From Firmicutes bacterium HGW-Firmicutes-11 (GTDB lineage: Bacteria > Bacillota > Clostridia > Peptostreptococcales > Anaerovoracaceae): a DNA stretch of 64,000 nucleotides. The position numbers were made by a program, and so were the translations under genes. Of this stretch, positions 36,029 through 46,028 are shown piece after piece. Numbering within the stretch: the first letter of the stretch is position 1; each line of letters opens with the position of its first letter. The notes under the pieces are model-generated. The model was not told where the DNA came from, searched no databases, and saw only the letters and a list, made by a program, of their open reading frames with translations. The stretch is from positions 92,304 through 156,303 of the forward strand of contig PHAE01000002.1 of the NCBI GenBank assembly GCA_002840285.1, written 5' to 3'.

Positions 36029-37393
36029 TCACTTCTTCGACCAGGAAGCACTGAAGATCGTCTCCGCCAATGTTGGGTGGACATGAATCATATCTTGCAG
36101 ATCATGAACGGTTGCTCCAAAATGCATCGCCATGATGAGTTCGTGGATCAGTTCTCCCGCCTCCGGGCCAATGATGTGGGCTCCCAGTATCTTGCCGCTT
36201 TCCGCCTCCAGAATCAATTTGACAAAGCCAGTTGTTTTTTCTATGGCCATCGCCCGCCCCAGGAAACCGAAGGGGAAGCGTTGCACTTTGATTTTGTGTC
36301 CGGCGCTGATTGCTGCGGCTTCGCTTAAACCAATGCCGGCGATCTCCGGTTCTGTAAAGATCGAAAAAGGGACCAGCCGATCTTTTGATTGGATCTTCTT
36401 TCCTTTGAACATGTTTCTGGCAAGCAAAAGCGCATCATTCCTGGCTTTATGGGTGAACATCGTTCCGCCGATCACATCGCCGATAGCCCAGATCCCTTCC
36501 ACTCCTGTCTGAAAGTCGTCGTCCACAATGATATATCCTCTTTCGTCCATACGAACGCCTACTTTTTCCAAGGCAAGCCGATCTGTATTCGGCGCGCGTC
36601 CTGTCGCAAGAAGCAGCTGGTCCGCGTGATAGCGCACCGGTCCGTTTTCTGTTTCGTTGACTAAAAAAACCTTGTCATCTTCTGAAAAGACAGAACTGAC
36701 GTTGGTGTTGAATTCGATTCTGATCCCTTCCGATTCGAGGACCTTCTGAATCTCTTCTGAGATTTCCGGTTCCAGATTTGGCGCCAGTCGATTTCCATGT
36801 TGAATGATAGTGACCTTCACCCCCAGGCGAGACAGCATTTGGGAAAATTCCAATGCGATGATCCCCCCGCCAAGAATCAGCAAGTCTCGCGGAAGCTCTT
36901 TCAGTTCCATGGCGGTGGTGGACGTCAGATAATCGACTTCCTTCAATCCGTTCACCGGCGGGATCGCAGACCGGGCTCCGGTAGCGATCACGATGTTTTT
37001 TGCCGTCAACACCTCGCCGTTGACCTCCACAGAATGGGAATCCAGAAAAACGGCTTCCCCTTCGTAGAGGGTGATGCGATCGTTTTCTTTGACCTTGCGG
37101 TAACTGCGATCACGGATCCTTGCAACCATCTCATCCTTGCGGGCAACCATTGCTGCCCAGTCCGCCTTGGGAGATTCTACGACCACTCCGAATTTGCCCG
37201 CATCCTTTACTGTCTGCATGACTCTCGCTGAGCTGATCAATATTTTAGTCGGGATGCAACCTACGTTGACGCAGGTTCCGCTGACATGGCTTTTCTCAAC
37301 GATTGCCGACTTCCATCCAGTGCCTGCGGCAGAGTGCACCAGGCTCAACCCGGCGGAGCCGGCGCCAAGGACGATCAAGTCATACTGTTTCAT
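36029..37393 (-). CDS. FAD-dependent pyridine nucleotide-disulfide oxidoreductase
   Basis: A 454-aa flavoprotein of the dihydrolipoamide dehydrogenase/mercuric reductase family. FAD site GAGSAGLSLV, redox-active disulfide GTCVNVGCIPTK, NAD(P) site LGGGIIALEFSQ, FAD site WAIGDV, and C-terminal His-Glu pair HPTLAE. No second Cys pair or N-terminal HMA domain, so not a typical MerA. Start 37393 (MKQYDLIVLGAGSAG) has GGAGG upstream; the track ORF adds 108 codons that overlap the previous gene in another frame. Confidence 0.92.
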   Translation of the reverse strand: MKQYDLIVLGAGSAGLSLVHSAAGTGWKSAIVEKSHVSGTCVNVGCIPTKILISSARVMQTVKDAGKFGVVVESPKADWAAMVARKDEMVARIRDRSYRKVKENDRITLYEGEAVFLDSHSVEVNGEVLTAKNIVIATGARSAIPPVNGLKEVDYLTSTTAMELKELPRDLLILGGGIIALEFSQMLSRLGVKVTIIQHGNRLAPNLEPEISEEIQKVLESEGIRIEFNTNVSSVFSEDDKVFLVNETENGPVRYHADQLLLATGRAPNTDRLALEKVGVRMDERGYIIVDDDFQTGVEGIWAIGDVIGGTMFTHKARNDALLLARNMFKGKKIQSKDRLVPFSIFTEPEIAGIGLSEAAAISAGHKIKVQRFPFGFLGRAMAIEKTTGFVKLILEAESGKILGAHIIGPEAGELIHELIMAMHFGATVHDLQDMIHVHPTLAETIFSASWSKK

Positions 37394-38357
37394 GTCCTTC
37401 CTCCATTCCTTCTTTTTCTGAAGGCAGTCGATGTCTTTCCCGATACAAGACCGGTGACGTGCCAAACAGAATTTCATCATCGATAGCGCTTCGCTCCAGC
37501 AGCACAAGTTCCTTTGCGATCGATGTGATGTTTCTCTTGAATTCCGGTGAATTGATGCCATCCACTGTCTTTCCTTTGATTTTTCTATAGTGGGAATAGT
37601 GCTTCCAGAGGCTGCCTGTGATTCTTCTTGTCGTCGATGGTTTTCGAAGAAGCTCCATGATGCCTTTTCTGAATTCTTCAATGAACACCTTTTCAACATG
37701 GCTGTCGAGTGATGCAAGCTTCCGTCCCATGTCCCGCGCCCAGGGATCGTTCAACTCCTGACACAGGAATTTCAATACGTACCAGGCGGAATACAGATCC
37801 GCCTTGTTTTCAAGAGAACGATGTTTGAACCAGTAAAATGCCAGCAGCCGTCTTCTCCAGTCCCACCACTTCAGAGGGCTTTGCAGGTCGGCGGCAGGAA
37901 TCAGGAAAAACTCATTTTCTAAAAGCAGCGCCCCAAATACGCCCGGTGGATTTCCCCTTTTCTGGTCCTTCATCGAGGTGCGGTAGACACCGCAGGACGG
38001 GCTGCCGTCCATATACACAAACGCTGTGATCCCTGCGCGTTTTAGCGTTTCCATGCAAGATTCGGCGCCAAATATCACGTCTTCTGTGACCTTGTGTCCT
38101 TTTCGGTTCTTGACCTCCACTTCACCGGTCCATACCTTTGATCCATCACCGCCGGAAAGGTGGATCGGATCCCGTGGAACGCCCAGTCCAGCCATGCATT
38201 CCGGACACACCGGACACCATTTGAAATCGTTCTTCTCCCTGCCGAGACTGCTGAGTGTATCCCATCCCTTTGCATTGTAACGGACAGGACTACCCATGCA
38301 ACAGGCGCTGATGCCGATCCCTATCTTGTCGCTGATGATGACCGCTTTTTTATCCAT
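37380..38357 (-). CDS. DUF523-DUF1722 protein
   Basis: A 325-aa cytoplasmic protein. Residues 1-150 are DUF523 (GISACCMGSPVRYNAKG, CPVCPECMAGLGVPR, PSCGVYRT, with conserved Cys), and 190-315 are DUF1722 (YbgA-like: LYSAWYVLKFL and HYRKIKGK). This fusion is widespread; function is unknown, although DUF1722 is often linked to DNA photolyase genes, and a photolyase lies two genes upstream here. Its end overlaps the start of the FAD oxidoreductase by 14 nt. Confidence 0.9.
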   Translation of the reverse strand: MDKKAVIISDKIGIGISACCMGSPVRYNAKGWDTLSSLGREKNDFKWCPVCPECMAGLGVPRDPIHLSGGDGSKVWTGEVEVKNRKGHKVTEDVIFGAESCMETLKRAGITAFVYMDGSPSCGVYRTSMKDQKRGNPPGVFGALLLENEFFLIPAADLQSPLKWWDWRRRLLAFYWFKHRSLENKADLYSAWYVLKFLCQELNDPWARDMGRKLASLDSHVEKVFIEEFRKGIMELLRKPSTTRRITGSLWKHYSHYRKIKGKTVDGINSPEFKRNITSIAKELVLLERSAIDDEILFGTSPVLYRERHRLPSEKEGMEEGHETV

Positions 38358-38405
38358 GTCGATGCCTCTCAGATTTCTGTTGCCAGCGAGAAAAAATCAC
38401 ATTAC

Positions 38406-38435
38406 AAAAAAGAACCCCGTGAGGGGTTCTTTTTT
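38406..38435. terminator. Bidirectional-type terminator
   Basis: AAAAAAGAACCCC (38406-38418) pairs perfectly with GGGGTTCTTTTTT (38423-38435) around GTGA. U-tracts form in either direction. It ends the rubredoxin-like gene and isolates it from the DUF523 gene. Confidence 0.9.
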
Positions 38436-38441
38436 AAGAAT

Positions 38442-38771
38442 CTACCATTTGCCTTTGCTCATATGGCCAGCCAGTTCGGCTTTGCTCCGCTGTTTGATGA
38501 CCCATGCCTCATGATGCGCCTGCTGAAATACAGCCACACAATTGGGATCCAAATTCAGGGCGATGCCCTCCTTGGCCAGATCTTTGATTTTCATCGTCAG
38601 TTTTATGATTTCCATATGAATGTCATTGGTCGGGTCGGAGGTGAACACTTTCATTGCATCCTCTTCCGACATCAGTTCGAATTTTTCCTTTGGCGCGCCA
38701 CATTTGGGGCATGTTTCCGGTGCATCGCTACCCTCGTGCATAAAACCGCAGACAGAACACTTCCATAACAT
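38442..38771 (-). CDS. Rubredoxin-like domain protein
   Basis: A 109-aa protein. Residues 1-35 form a rubredoxin/rubrerythrin-type knuckle pair (CSVCGFMHEG and CPKCGAPKEKF) that should bind one iron or zinc. The remaining 70 residues are helical with several His (QQAHHEAW) and no named family. Start 38771 (MLWKC) is chosen because AGGAG would touch the upstream ATG at 38780. It may carry electrons or sense redox state. Confidence 0.83.
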   Translation of the reverse strand: MLWKCSVCGFMHEGSDAPETCPKCGAPKEKFELMSEEDAMKVFTSDPTNDIHMEIIKLTMKIKDLAKEGIALNLDPNCVAVFQQAHHEAWVIKQRSKAELAGHMSKGKW

Positions 38772-38834
38772 AGTCTTCATCTCCTTACTTGATTCGATAG
38801 TTGTTGCTTTGATTATACTTAATTTTCTGTTTAT

Positions 38835-40193
38835 TTACAAGGTAATGGAAGAAACCTTTTTCAGGTATTTATCCATATCGAACTTCCGCTTCAATCCTTT
38901 GTCATTCATGTAGCGGACAATTCCAAAAATGGCACGCTCACCCCACGGTCTGTCGTGCTTGCCAAAACACCAGGCGACTCCTGCAAATCCGTTGGGATCT
39001 CTGCCGTCCAAATGATACTTGTTGTTGAGATACAATGATGTCGAAAAGGCCTCCGCTGGATCCCCGGTCCACTCAAGGATCTTTTTCCCCCAATACATCC
39101 TCATATAACCATGCATCTTCCCTGTCAGTACCATCTCCATCTGGGCAGCGTTCCAATAAGGGTCGTGAGTGCTCCCCTTCTCCAGCTCTTCTCTAGTATA
39201 AAGATACTCTCGTCCATCGCGGCTATGTTTTTCCAACGTGGATCTCGCCCATTGGGGGATCGATTCATAGGAGTCGTACTTGTCGTTGTAGAAAACATAG
39301 TTTACGCCCAGCTCTCTTCGTACGATCAATTCCTCCAGGAAACCTTCCGCTACGACCTCTGGTATATCTGCAAGTCGCTGAGCGATATAAAGAGGCGATA
39401 TCTGTCCGAAATGAAGGTAAGGGCTCAACCCCGACGAGCAGGATTCGCCCGGCTCGTTTTTCCGCTCATCGTATCTGTATATATTCTCCGCAAGGAACTC
39501 TTCCAACCGATCTTTCGCTTTGCTTGTGCCACCTGTGTAAAAGGCGACTCTCTTTACGCTTCGATCGATCGTAAGACCGCTAAGTACCTTTTCTATGTCG
39601 TCGATCGCAAACTCCCGAAAGGGAAGGACGCTGCTTAAGGAGGAAATCTGACACTCGCCTTCGTGAAACGGTTGTAACCACTGGTAGAGCTGTGGCCGGA
39701 GTTTTCTTCTCAGTGTGGCTGCAGAGTATTCTTCCTTCGATGATGCCAATTCTACCGGAACGATCACATTGCTCTCGATCTGGATCACCGGACAGTCGGC
39801 CTTTTGGGCAAACCATTCTCTCCATTGCCGTTCGATCCTCAGATATCCCCTGTCGACGACGACCATAGCCGCAAACTTTGATACTTGCATCGCACCTTGC
39901 TCAGGGGACGTATGTAGAATGACCAGTTTGATCTTTCGCTTTTTCAGTTCTTCCTTTACTTCTCTCAATCCTTCCAACAGAAATGCGTAATGACGTTCAT
40001 TGGCCTCCGGGAAGTCGTCCGTGATCCCAAAGTATACGATCAGTGGTTTTCTCAGAAAATTGGCCTGGTCGATGGCATATTCAAGGGCGTGGTTCCACTC
40101 GGTTCGTTGGGAACTCTGCATCCAGTACACGACAAAAGGGCGAATCACGATCGCTTTATCGTTCAATCGTTTCATTCTCCCTTCGTCGAGCAT
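38835..40193 (-). CDS. Deoxyribodipyrimidine photolyase, class II-like
   Basis: A 452-aa light-driven DNA repair enzyme. The N-terminal alpha/beta domain begins RPFVVYWMQSSQRTEWNHALEYAI, a class II hallmark. The FAD-binding C-terminal half contains LSPYLHFGQISP, LIVRRELGVNYVFYN, THDPYWNAAQMEMV, GYMRMYWGKKILEW and NKYHLDGRDPNGFAGVAWCFGKHDRPW. Start 40193 has GGAGAGG upstream and lies 7 nt after the GH18 gene stop. Presence implies the organism meets light at times. Confidence 0.93.
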   Translation of the reverse strand: MLDEGRMKRLNDKAIVIRPFVVYWMQSSQRTEWNHALEYAIDQANFLRKPLIVYFGITDDFPEANERHYAFLLEGLREVKEELKKRKIKLVILHTSPEQGAMQVSKFAAMVVVDRGYLRIERQWREWFAQKADCPVIQIESNVIVPVELASSKEEYSAATLRRKLRPQLYQWLQPFHEGECQISSLSSVLPFREFAIDDIEKVLSGLTIDRSVKRVAFYTGGTSKAKDRLEEFLAENIYRYDERKNEPGESCSSGLSPYLHFGQISPLYIAQRLADIPEVVAEGFLEELIVRRELGVNYVFYNDKYDSYESIPQWARSTLEKHSRDGREYLYTREELEKGSTHDPYWNAAQMEMVLTGKMHGYMRMYWGKKILEWTGDPAEAFSTSLYLNNKYHLDGRDPNGFAGVAWCFGKHDRPWGERAIFGIVRYMNDKGLKRKFDMDKYLKKVSSITL

Positions 40194-40200
40194 GCTTTGT

Positions 40201-42000
40201 TTACCTCTCCGATCTGAGCGCTGAAGAAATTGCTTCCCAAATATCATCAGTCGCAAAACTGCGTTGCCATGCGGCTACACCGCCCAATCCAAATTCATTC
40301 ACAAGGTTGACCTTATGTGACAACGTCTCTGCATTCTCGATCCAAATTTTTGCCAGGTGATCGCCATTGATCAAAGCGACATAGTAAAGCTTGGCCTCAT
40401 CGTCCCAGATCGGTGTCAGGTTGTTGCTTCCCACAAAATCGTTTTGCACCTGCATGCTTATGGCGGATGAGCGGGCGACCATCTGATTCGGACGCTCCGT
40501 CGAGGGCCGCTCCCGCCAGACGCGGCTATACAGAGGCAGGCCCAATACGAGCTTTTGAGGATCGACGACCTTTGTGAGATCTTCCATGTTGCTTTTCACC
40601 CAGTCATAGGATGCGACTGGACCACTCACCGGACTGGATGCCCAATATTCGTCATAGGTCATTATGATCAAGTAGTCTACGATCTTCCCAAGGTATGGGT
40701 GATCGTAGCATTTAGACCAGTTGTCGCTGCCTCCCATGATCGTTACATCCATGGATAAAACCAGTCCATTTTCCTCCATCGCATAGGAAAATTCGTTGAC
40801 GAAGTGGGTCAGAAGATCTTTGTCTGCAAGATATACGTTTTCGAAGTCGAGGTTGATCCCCGGGAAACCATAGGTATTTGCCTCCCGTATCATCGTGGTA
40901 ATGAAACGCTCCCTTGCGTCGGCGCTTTTCAGGAACTCGTGGGTACGATCGATGTCAAACCCGTTGGATACCAAAGGCCAGATCGCATAGTCGTTTCGAT
41001 TCGCCCATTGGATGTATTCGTCGGATACCTTTGCAGAGATCCGTCCTTCCGAATTGGTCATCTCATACCAAGTGGGTGACACTACGTTGATCCCTGTCAT
41101 CGTAGGGATCAATGTCGTGTCCGGATTGAAACTATAGACGGCTTCCCAGACTAGCATGACCTTCTCATTCAACGAGGTGTCGTTTGTCTCAGGGAAGATC
41201 GCTTCTGCTTTTTTGATCGTCATTGCCCGTTCTTCGCCACCGTTCACGAGACCGATGATATTTTCTTCGGTAACCACGGTGATCTGTCCCTGCTCATCGA
41301 CATATGCGATCGCTTCCTGGGCACTGGTTCTTTCGGCTACTTGTGTCGGTTCGAAGATGGAGCTCAGTTTCAGATAACTGCTGAAATATCTGCGTTTTTC
41401 TTCGTCTGCCATCATCTGTTCAACATCAGCAAACACAAGCTCTTTCTCTGAGAGCTCCAGCATCCCATAGGGAATATGGGAATTTGTAAATACTATATTT
41501 CCGTTTTCCGTAGGTTCTCTGAGCTCAATTCCAAACACCTCAAAATTCGGCAACTGCGCCATATCCTCGTAGGCAACAAACACTTCACCGTCCTCGATAT
41601 GAGGTACGATGCGATGCGCAGTTCCAACGCCATTGATCGTCGTGGTCCCATCTTCTGTGATGATGATAAACGTCGATGGTCCTACAAGATTCAGTTGCCC
41701 TTTTGTCTCATCGTATTGGTGGGTGTAAAGAGATTCCTTCAACCATGCAAGGTTGAAAAAGGTTTTTCCGGTCTCTTGGTTCAAGAGAAGTACTTCTTTA
41801 GAATTGGGGCTGACCTCGATTTCCTTTTCTCTCAGATAGATCACTTTCGGTTCGATAGCCGAGACTTTGTAAGATCCGAAGATTTCATGGGCTTTCATGC
41901 GGATCCGCAAATTCAACTCAACATTGAAACTCAACACTGCGGTGGCGATCAGCGCCAACACTATTACAACGATTCCGATCCTGGTTGCTTTCTTTTTCAT
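40201..42000 (-). CDS. Membrane-anchored glycoside hydrolase family 18 protein
   Basis: A 599-aa exported protein. One N-terminal anchor (residues 8-25), a region of about 250 residues with copper-amine-oxidase/SH3-like beta character (KEVLLLNQETGKTFFNLAWLK), then a GH18 barrel. The catalytic strand is GFPGINLDFENVY (DxxDxDxE family motif in the form NLDFE), with LIIMTYDEYW and LVLGLPLYSRVW. It resembles YdhD/YvbX-type peptidoglycan or spore-cortex hydrolases. GTAAGGAGG precedes the ATG. Confidence 0.87.
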   Translation of the reverse strand: MKKKATRIGIVVIVLALIATAVLSFNVELNLRIRMKAHEIFGSYKVSAIEPKVIYLREKEIEVSPNSKEVLLLNQETGKTFFNLAWLKESLYTHQYDETKGQLNLVGPSTFIIITEDGTTTINGVGTAHRIVPHIEDGEVFVAYEDMAQLPNFEVFGIELREPTENGNIVFTNSHIPYGMLELSEKELVFADVEQMMADEEKRRYFSSYLKLSSIFEPTQVAERTSAQEAIAYVDEQGQITVVTEENIIGLVNGGEERAMTIKKAEAIFPETNDTSLNEKVMLVWEAVYSFNPDTTLIPTMTGINVVSPTWYEMTNSEGRISAKVSDEYIQWANRNDYAIWPLVSNGFDIDRTHEFLKSADARERFITTMIREANTYGFPGINLDFENVYLADKDLLTHFVNEFSYAMEENGLVLSMDVTIMGGSDNWSKCYDHPYLGKIVDYLIIMTYDEYWASSPVSGPVASYDWVKSNMEDLTKVVDPQKLVLGLPLYSRVWRERPSTERPNQMVARSSAISMQVQNDFVGSNNLTPIWDDEAKLYYVALINGDHLAKIWIENAETLSHKVNLVNEFGLGGVAAWQRSFATDDIWEAISSALRSER

Positions 42001-42010
42001 TGGTTCCTCC

Positions 42011-43489
42011 TTACGTTCCGCAAAACGTTCGGTACGGCTTTGCTGAGGGAGGGGCAGGCGTTGTGTAATCCTCGCTTCCCTCTAAAGATTCAAAAGGTCG
42101 TGAAAGAACCTTCACCAACCGCACCATCACATCGTAGTCGTTGTGATCAGTTGCGGCGGCCAGAGCCTCTTCCACCTTGTGGTTTCTGGGTATCACCACA
42201 GGATTCGACCTGGACATCAACCGATGGGACTCTTCCATTGTCAATTCTTGCATTTGGCGCCGGGTCTCCCAGCGATGTTTCCATTGCTCGAACTCCGGCA
42301 TCCGTCCGAGTTCCGAATCCTTCCATGTGCCTTGTGTCAGCGTCAGAAATGCGTTGGTGAAATCGATTTGATTTTGTTGCAGGATCCCAAGCAAATCGTG
42401 GATCAGCATCGTGTCTTCGTTTTCTTCGTTGAATAATCCAAGCTTGGAACGCATTCCTGTCATCCAGTGTTTTTCGTATACTGCCACAAAACCCGTCAAC
42501 TCTTCCTGCGCCAGTTGCAGTGCTTTCTCTTGATCACTGTGCAGCAACGGCAACAGGGTCTCCGCAAATCGGGCAAGATTCCATTGGGCGATGAAGGGCT
42601 GGTTTCCGTAGGAATATCTGCCTTGCCGATCGATCGAACTGAACACGGTTTTGGGATCATATGCATCCATGAATGCGCAGGGTCCGTAGTCGATGGTCTC
42701 GCCGCTCAGAGCCATATTGTCCGTGTTCATGACGCCGTGTATGAAACCCACCATCTGCCACTGAGCAATCAATTTTGCTTGCTTGCTGACCACCTGCCGC
42801 AAAAAATCAAGATATATATGTTCCGCTGAACGACTTTCCGGGAAATGCCTGTCGATGGTATAGTCGGCCAACGAACGAAGCTCATCCTTCGTACCCCTGG
42901 CAGCGGCAAATTCAAAGGTGCCGACGCGAATATGGCTGGAAGCGACTCTTGTCAGGATCGCGCCGGGAAACCTCCGTTCCCGAAGCACGCTTTCTCCTGT
43001 GGTGACGACTGCAAGACTTCGGCTTGTAGGGATACCAAGACCGTGCATCGCCTCACTGATGATATATTCCCGGAGCATAGGACCCAAAGCCGCTCTTCCA
43101 TCGCCCCTGCGTGAATAAGGCGTCTCCCCCGATCCCTTTAGTTGGATGTCCATCCTGGCACCGCTGGGTGTGATCTGTTCCCCCAACAAGATCGCCCGAC
43201 CATCTCCCAGTATCGTAAACTGGCCAAATTGATGACCTGCATATGCCTGGGCGATTGGTTCAGCTCCCTCTGGTATCAGGTTCCCAGAAAAGATCTCTGC
43301 GCCGGTTTTCTCCCGGAGGATGCTTCCATTTAGACCAAGCAAAGTGGCCAATGTCTCGTTCCACACAACGAGTTTTGGATCTCTAACAGCAATCGGGTCG
43401 ATTCGCGTATAGAAAATATCGGGCAAGCCGGTGTAACTGTTGTTGAAGTTCCAACCGGGATTTGCCTTGCTCTCACTCTGCAGTTTCAT
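42011..43489 (-). CDS. selO: SelO protein AMPylase
   Basis: A 492-aa pseudokinase-fold enzyme that transfers AMP to hydroxyl side chains. Characteristic blocks: [50 protein letters not shown] and [22 protein letters not shown]. The protein ends YRTFCGT; in eukaryotes the corresponding near-terminal Cys is selenocysteine, here a normal TGC-type codon. Linked to redox stress in other organisms. GGAGATATC lies before the ATG. Confidence 0.95.
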   Translation of the reverse strand: MKLQSESKANPGWNFNNSYTGLPDIFYTRIDPIAVRDPKLVVWNETLATLLGLNGSILREKTGAEIFSGNLIPEGAEPIAQAYAGHQFGQFTILGDGRAILLGEQITPSGARMDIQLKGSGETPYSRRGDGRAALGPMLREYIISEAMHGLGIPTSRSLAVVTTGESVLRERRFPGAILTRVASSHIRVGTFEFAAARGTKDELRSLADYTIDRHFPESRSAEHIYLDFLRQVVSKQAKLIAQWQMVGFIHGVMNTDNMALSGETIDYGPCAFMDAYDPKTVFSSIDRQGRYSYGNQPFIAQWNLARFAETLLPLLHSDQEKALQLAQEELTGFVAVYEKHWMTGMRSKLGLFNEENEDTMLIHDLLGILQQNQIDFTNAFLTLTQGTWKDSELGRMPEFEQWKHRWETRRQMQELTMEESHRLMSRSNPVVIPRNHKVEEALAAATDHNDYDVMVRLVKVLSRPFESLEGSEDYTTPAPPSAKPYRTFCGT

Positions 43490-43492
43490 GTT

Positions 43493-43927
43493 TTAGATAT
43501 CTCCTTGTTCTGACTGAACCGGGCCTTCCAGAAGTTTGTAATTCACAAGTCTGATTCCCAAAACAACGCTAGCCGAATCATTGGCGATCTCTCCCAACTC
43601 AGGGTGCGCTTCCGCCAGCCGCGATTTGATCTCGATTGCGAACTCCGGTTTCAACGTCTGTGCAATGCCCTCGAATGTGATCGAGACGATGCCGGTGTTG
43701 GATTCTTTTCCCCTTATATGGCGGTTGTCGACCAAAACGCTGACATATTTATTGTGGGCGATGTTTTTGTACTTTTTAGAATCCACAAACGCTACCATAA
43801 AAAGTGTTTCCATATCCTCTCCAAGGATATAGGTCATCAGCGAGCAGTAGGGTCTGCCATCTTTTTCTGTGCAGAGAACGCAAAGAGTATTCTCCTTTAG
43901 TATTGTCTCTATTGTTTTTTTCATCAA
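43493..43927 (-). CDS. Pyridoxamine 5'-phosphate oxidase-like protein
   Basis: A 144-aa split-barrel flavin-type protein (ENTLCVLCTEKDGRPYCSLMTYI at the start, DSKKYKNIAHNKYVSVLVDNR in the middle). Small members bind FMN, F420 or haem; no specific role can be read. Its ATG overlaps the thioesterase stop (ATGA), and selO follows after 3 nt. Confidence 0.85.
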   Translation of the reverse strand: MMKKTIETILKENTLCVLCTEKDGRPYCSLMTYILGEDMETLFMVAFVDSKKYKNIAHNKYVSVLVDNRHIRGKESNTGIVSITFEGIAQTLKPEFAIEIKSRLAEAHPELGEIANDSASVVLGIRLVNYKLLEGPVQSEQGDI

Positions 43928-44355
43928 TTCTGCCTCAAAAGCCCTTCGGCTCTTTCTCTGATCCTTTGCTCTTCCGGATCTGCCGATTCGTCTAGAAGGA
44001 TGCCATGCGGTAGTTTCTCATCGGTATGAGGGGAAACACAGACGAAGGTCAAAAAACCGTCTACATGGGTGTCTCCGGTGATCTCTGATACGACTTTGAC
44101 GTAGACCGTGATACTTGTCGTTCCCACCTTGGCGACCCGGGAAAAGAAGGTCACGATGTCACCCTTGTTGACCGGTCGTTTGAATGTGAACCCGTGTATG
44201 TTGACACATACTACATTTTCCGGTTTGCGATGCTCGGTCGCAGCTGCCACAAATGCGGATTCGACCAGCCATTCGGCAGAGCGTCCGGCAAATAAAGTTC
44301 CATGGTGGTTCAAATCCTCGGATTTTACGAGATGAGAAATTTGAAAATACTTCAT
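43924..44355 (-). CDS. Acyl-CoA thioesterase, hotdog fold (YkhA-like)
   Basis: A 143-aa protein of the YciA/YkhA hotdog family: NHHGTLFAGRSAEWLVESAFVAA carries the catalytic-type GTLFAG motif, and VNIHGFTFKRPVNKGDIV the second conserved block. Hydrolyses acyl-CoA, chain length unknown. ATGA overlaps on both sides. AAAAGGAG precedes the ATG within the end of the peptidase gene. Confidence 0.9.
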   Translation of the reverse strand: MKYFQISHLVKSEDLNHHGTLFAGRSAEWLVESAFVAAATEHRKPENVVCVNIHGFTFKRPVNKGDIVTFFSRVAKVGTTSITVYVKVVSEITGDTHVDGFLTFVCVSPHTDEKLPHGILLDESADPEEQRIRERAEGLLRQN

Positions 44356-46028
44356 GAGGTCTCCTTTTCTTTGTTAAGTAACTCCAATATGGTGTCATAC
44401 ACCAGAAACGGCGCTATGCCGATAGAAAATTCTTTCTCGATCCGTTCGGTGAACTGGTGAGCATCCTTACCAAAAGGTCCGATGTTGACCACCGGCAGGG
44501 ACAGTGCCTGCATATCTGCCAGCGGCAGATCGTACTTGGTGCCATATGCAGGCATGTTGCTCTGCAACGCAGCGATCTTTTCGCTCTTCGGAGCCGTCAC
44601 GAAACTCAAGTCGGAAATGTACGGATAGAATTTTCTACTTACCAGGTTGCAGTCGCCTTCATACTTTTTGATCACATGGTCGACAGCAGCGAGCAGTTTT
44701 GCGTCCTTGGAATAATTTCCTTTTACGTAGTTATGAGGATAGTAAGGCGGCGAAAAATATACGATGACGACCGGTTCTTTAAACGACCACAAGCTGTGGA
44801 CTTCCTCTACGATCTTTTGACCAAAATAGCGCTCGTCGATCGAGGGATCCGCCATCATTTTTTCCCTCAACTGATCAAGGTGCCGATCAAGTGCGTCTCC
44901 CCGTTCGGTTTTGACCGTCTCATACATTTCATTATAGGAAACCACTCTCGCCTTCCAGGTCAAAGGTCGGTACTCCATGCGGCTCGCTTTGCAGAAGATG
45001 TCGTAGCGTTCATTCAGGATGTTCACGACGTCGGTAAACGCATCCCGAGCCGCCTTGATCATTTTCTTCATGACCTCATCCGGCGTGCTCTTATGCGTTG
45101 CATAGTTGAAGTACAGGTTCACAGCCTTTGCGATCTGAACCGAGTATTCCTGTTTCAGATCTCTCTGCTGCAATGTGATCGGAGGTAGCGAGACTTCCCC
45201 ATCGGCCACATCGGAATAGGCAACATTTTGGTTGATTTTATTGATGATCGCTCCGGCGATCTGGTTGGGGTCCAGACCGTTGAACGGGTCACCGACGTGG
45301 GTCTCCTTTCCCACGATATAAAACGACGGCATCAGTTTGCCTACGGTGCCGATATAAATATATCGATGGTCGTCACCTTCGTACCTTGGCGATGTATAAT
45401 CCGCGTCCACCACCGCCACATATTCGTAATGCTCTGCTTGTTGCATCCTAATCAATTCGGGGACAAAGGACAGCATGCCTCCGGAATTGCCTTCTTCATC
45501 GCCAACGGCGGCAAACACCAGATTCCCCTCCAAGGCATCCGGATCCCTGGACAGGTCTTCCATAATTGCCATGATGATCGCGACGCCGCATTTCATGTCT
45601 AACACGCCTCGTCCAAAGATCCATTTTCCCAAAGCCAGGTCTTTTTGCGCTTCCTGGGAAAGAGTCACCGTCTTCAATGCTTCCGCCAGCTCCTCCGGCT
45701 GTGTGGCCAGTGACCGAAGATCTCCATAATCGCTGATCCCCACTGTGTCTGTATGCCCGATCAGGACCACCGTTTGCTTGCTGAGATGCTTCTTGCCCTT
45801 CAACGTGACTATGACACTTGAGCGGCCAAGAGCATCTCCGACAAAAGGAAGCTGCGTCAGCTGATCCGGATTGTTTTTCCAATACTCCATTTCGGAAAAA
45901 AGTTGGTACACTTTGTTGCTTATGGCGATCTCGTCGGCGCTGCCAACGATGCTACGGCAAGCGACCAACTCCATCAAAATTTCTTCGATGCGGCGTTTCA
46001 ATCCATTGTCCTTATCCAATTCATTCAT
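44352..46028 (-). CDS. M20-family peptidase, RocB-like
   Basis: A 558-aa zinc-dependent amidohydrolase. Metal motifs: IGHTDTVG, LDMKCGVA and GDEEGNSGG. The length and an extra C-terminal region match RocB, a protein of unclear function associated with arginine use in Bacillus. The ATG nearly touches AGGAG and overlaps the EFR1 gene by 8 nt, so translation is probably coupled. No rocDEF-type genes are near, so an arginine role is not supported by context. Confidence 0.88.
   Translation of the reverse strand: MNELDKDNGLKRRIEEILMELVACRSIVGSADEIAISNKVYQLFSEMEYWKNNPDQLTQLPFVGDALGRSSVIVTLKGKKHLSKQTVVLIGHTDTVGISDYGDLRSLATQPEELAEALKTVTLSQEAQKDLALGKWIFGRGVLDMKCGVAIIMAIMEDLSRDPDALEGNLVFAAVGDEEGNSGGMLSFVPELIRMQQAEHYEYVAVVDADYTSPRYEGDDHRYIYIGTVGKLMPSFYIVGKETHVGDPFNGLDPNQIAGAIINKINQNVAYSDVADGEVSLPPITLQQRDLKQEYSVQIAKAVNLYFNYATHKSTPDEVMKKMIKAARDAFTDVVNILNERYDIFCKASRMEYRPLTWKARVVSYNEMYETVKTERGDALDRHLDQLREKMMADPSIDERYFGQKIVEEVHSLWSFKEPVVIVYFSPPYYPHNYVKGNYSKDAKLLAAVDHVIKKYEGDCNLVSRKFYPYISDLSFVTAPKSEKIAALQSNMPAYGTKYDLPLADMQALSLPVVNIGPFGKDAHQFTERIEKEFSIGIAPFLVYDTILELLNKEKETS

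Noticed and set aside
37394-37717. N-terminal extension of the FAD oxidoreductase on the ORF track
   Set aside because: The 108 extra codons lie inside the DUF523-DUF1722 gene in another frame; the FAD motif begins at ATG 37393 with GGAGG upstream.
42011-42035. Selenocysteine at the SelO C-terminus
   Set aside because: The C-terminal position reads as ordinary Cys (FCGT) with the normal stop afterwards; no in-frame TGA or selenocysteine-insertion hairpin was seen.
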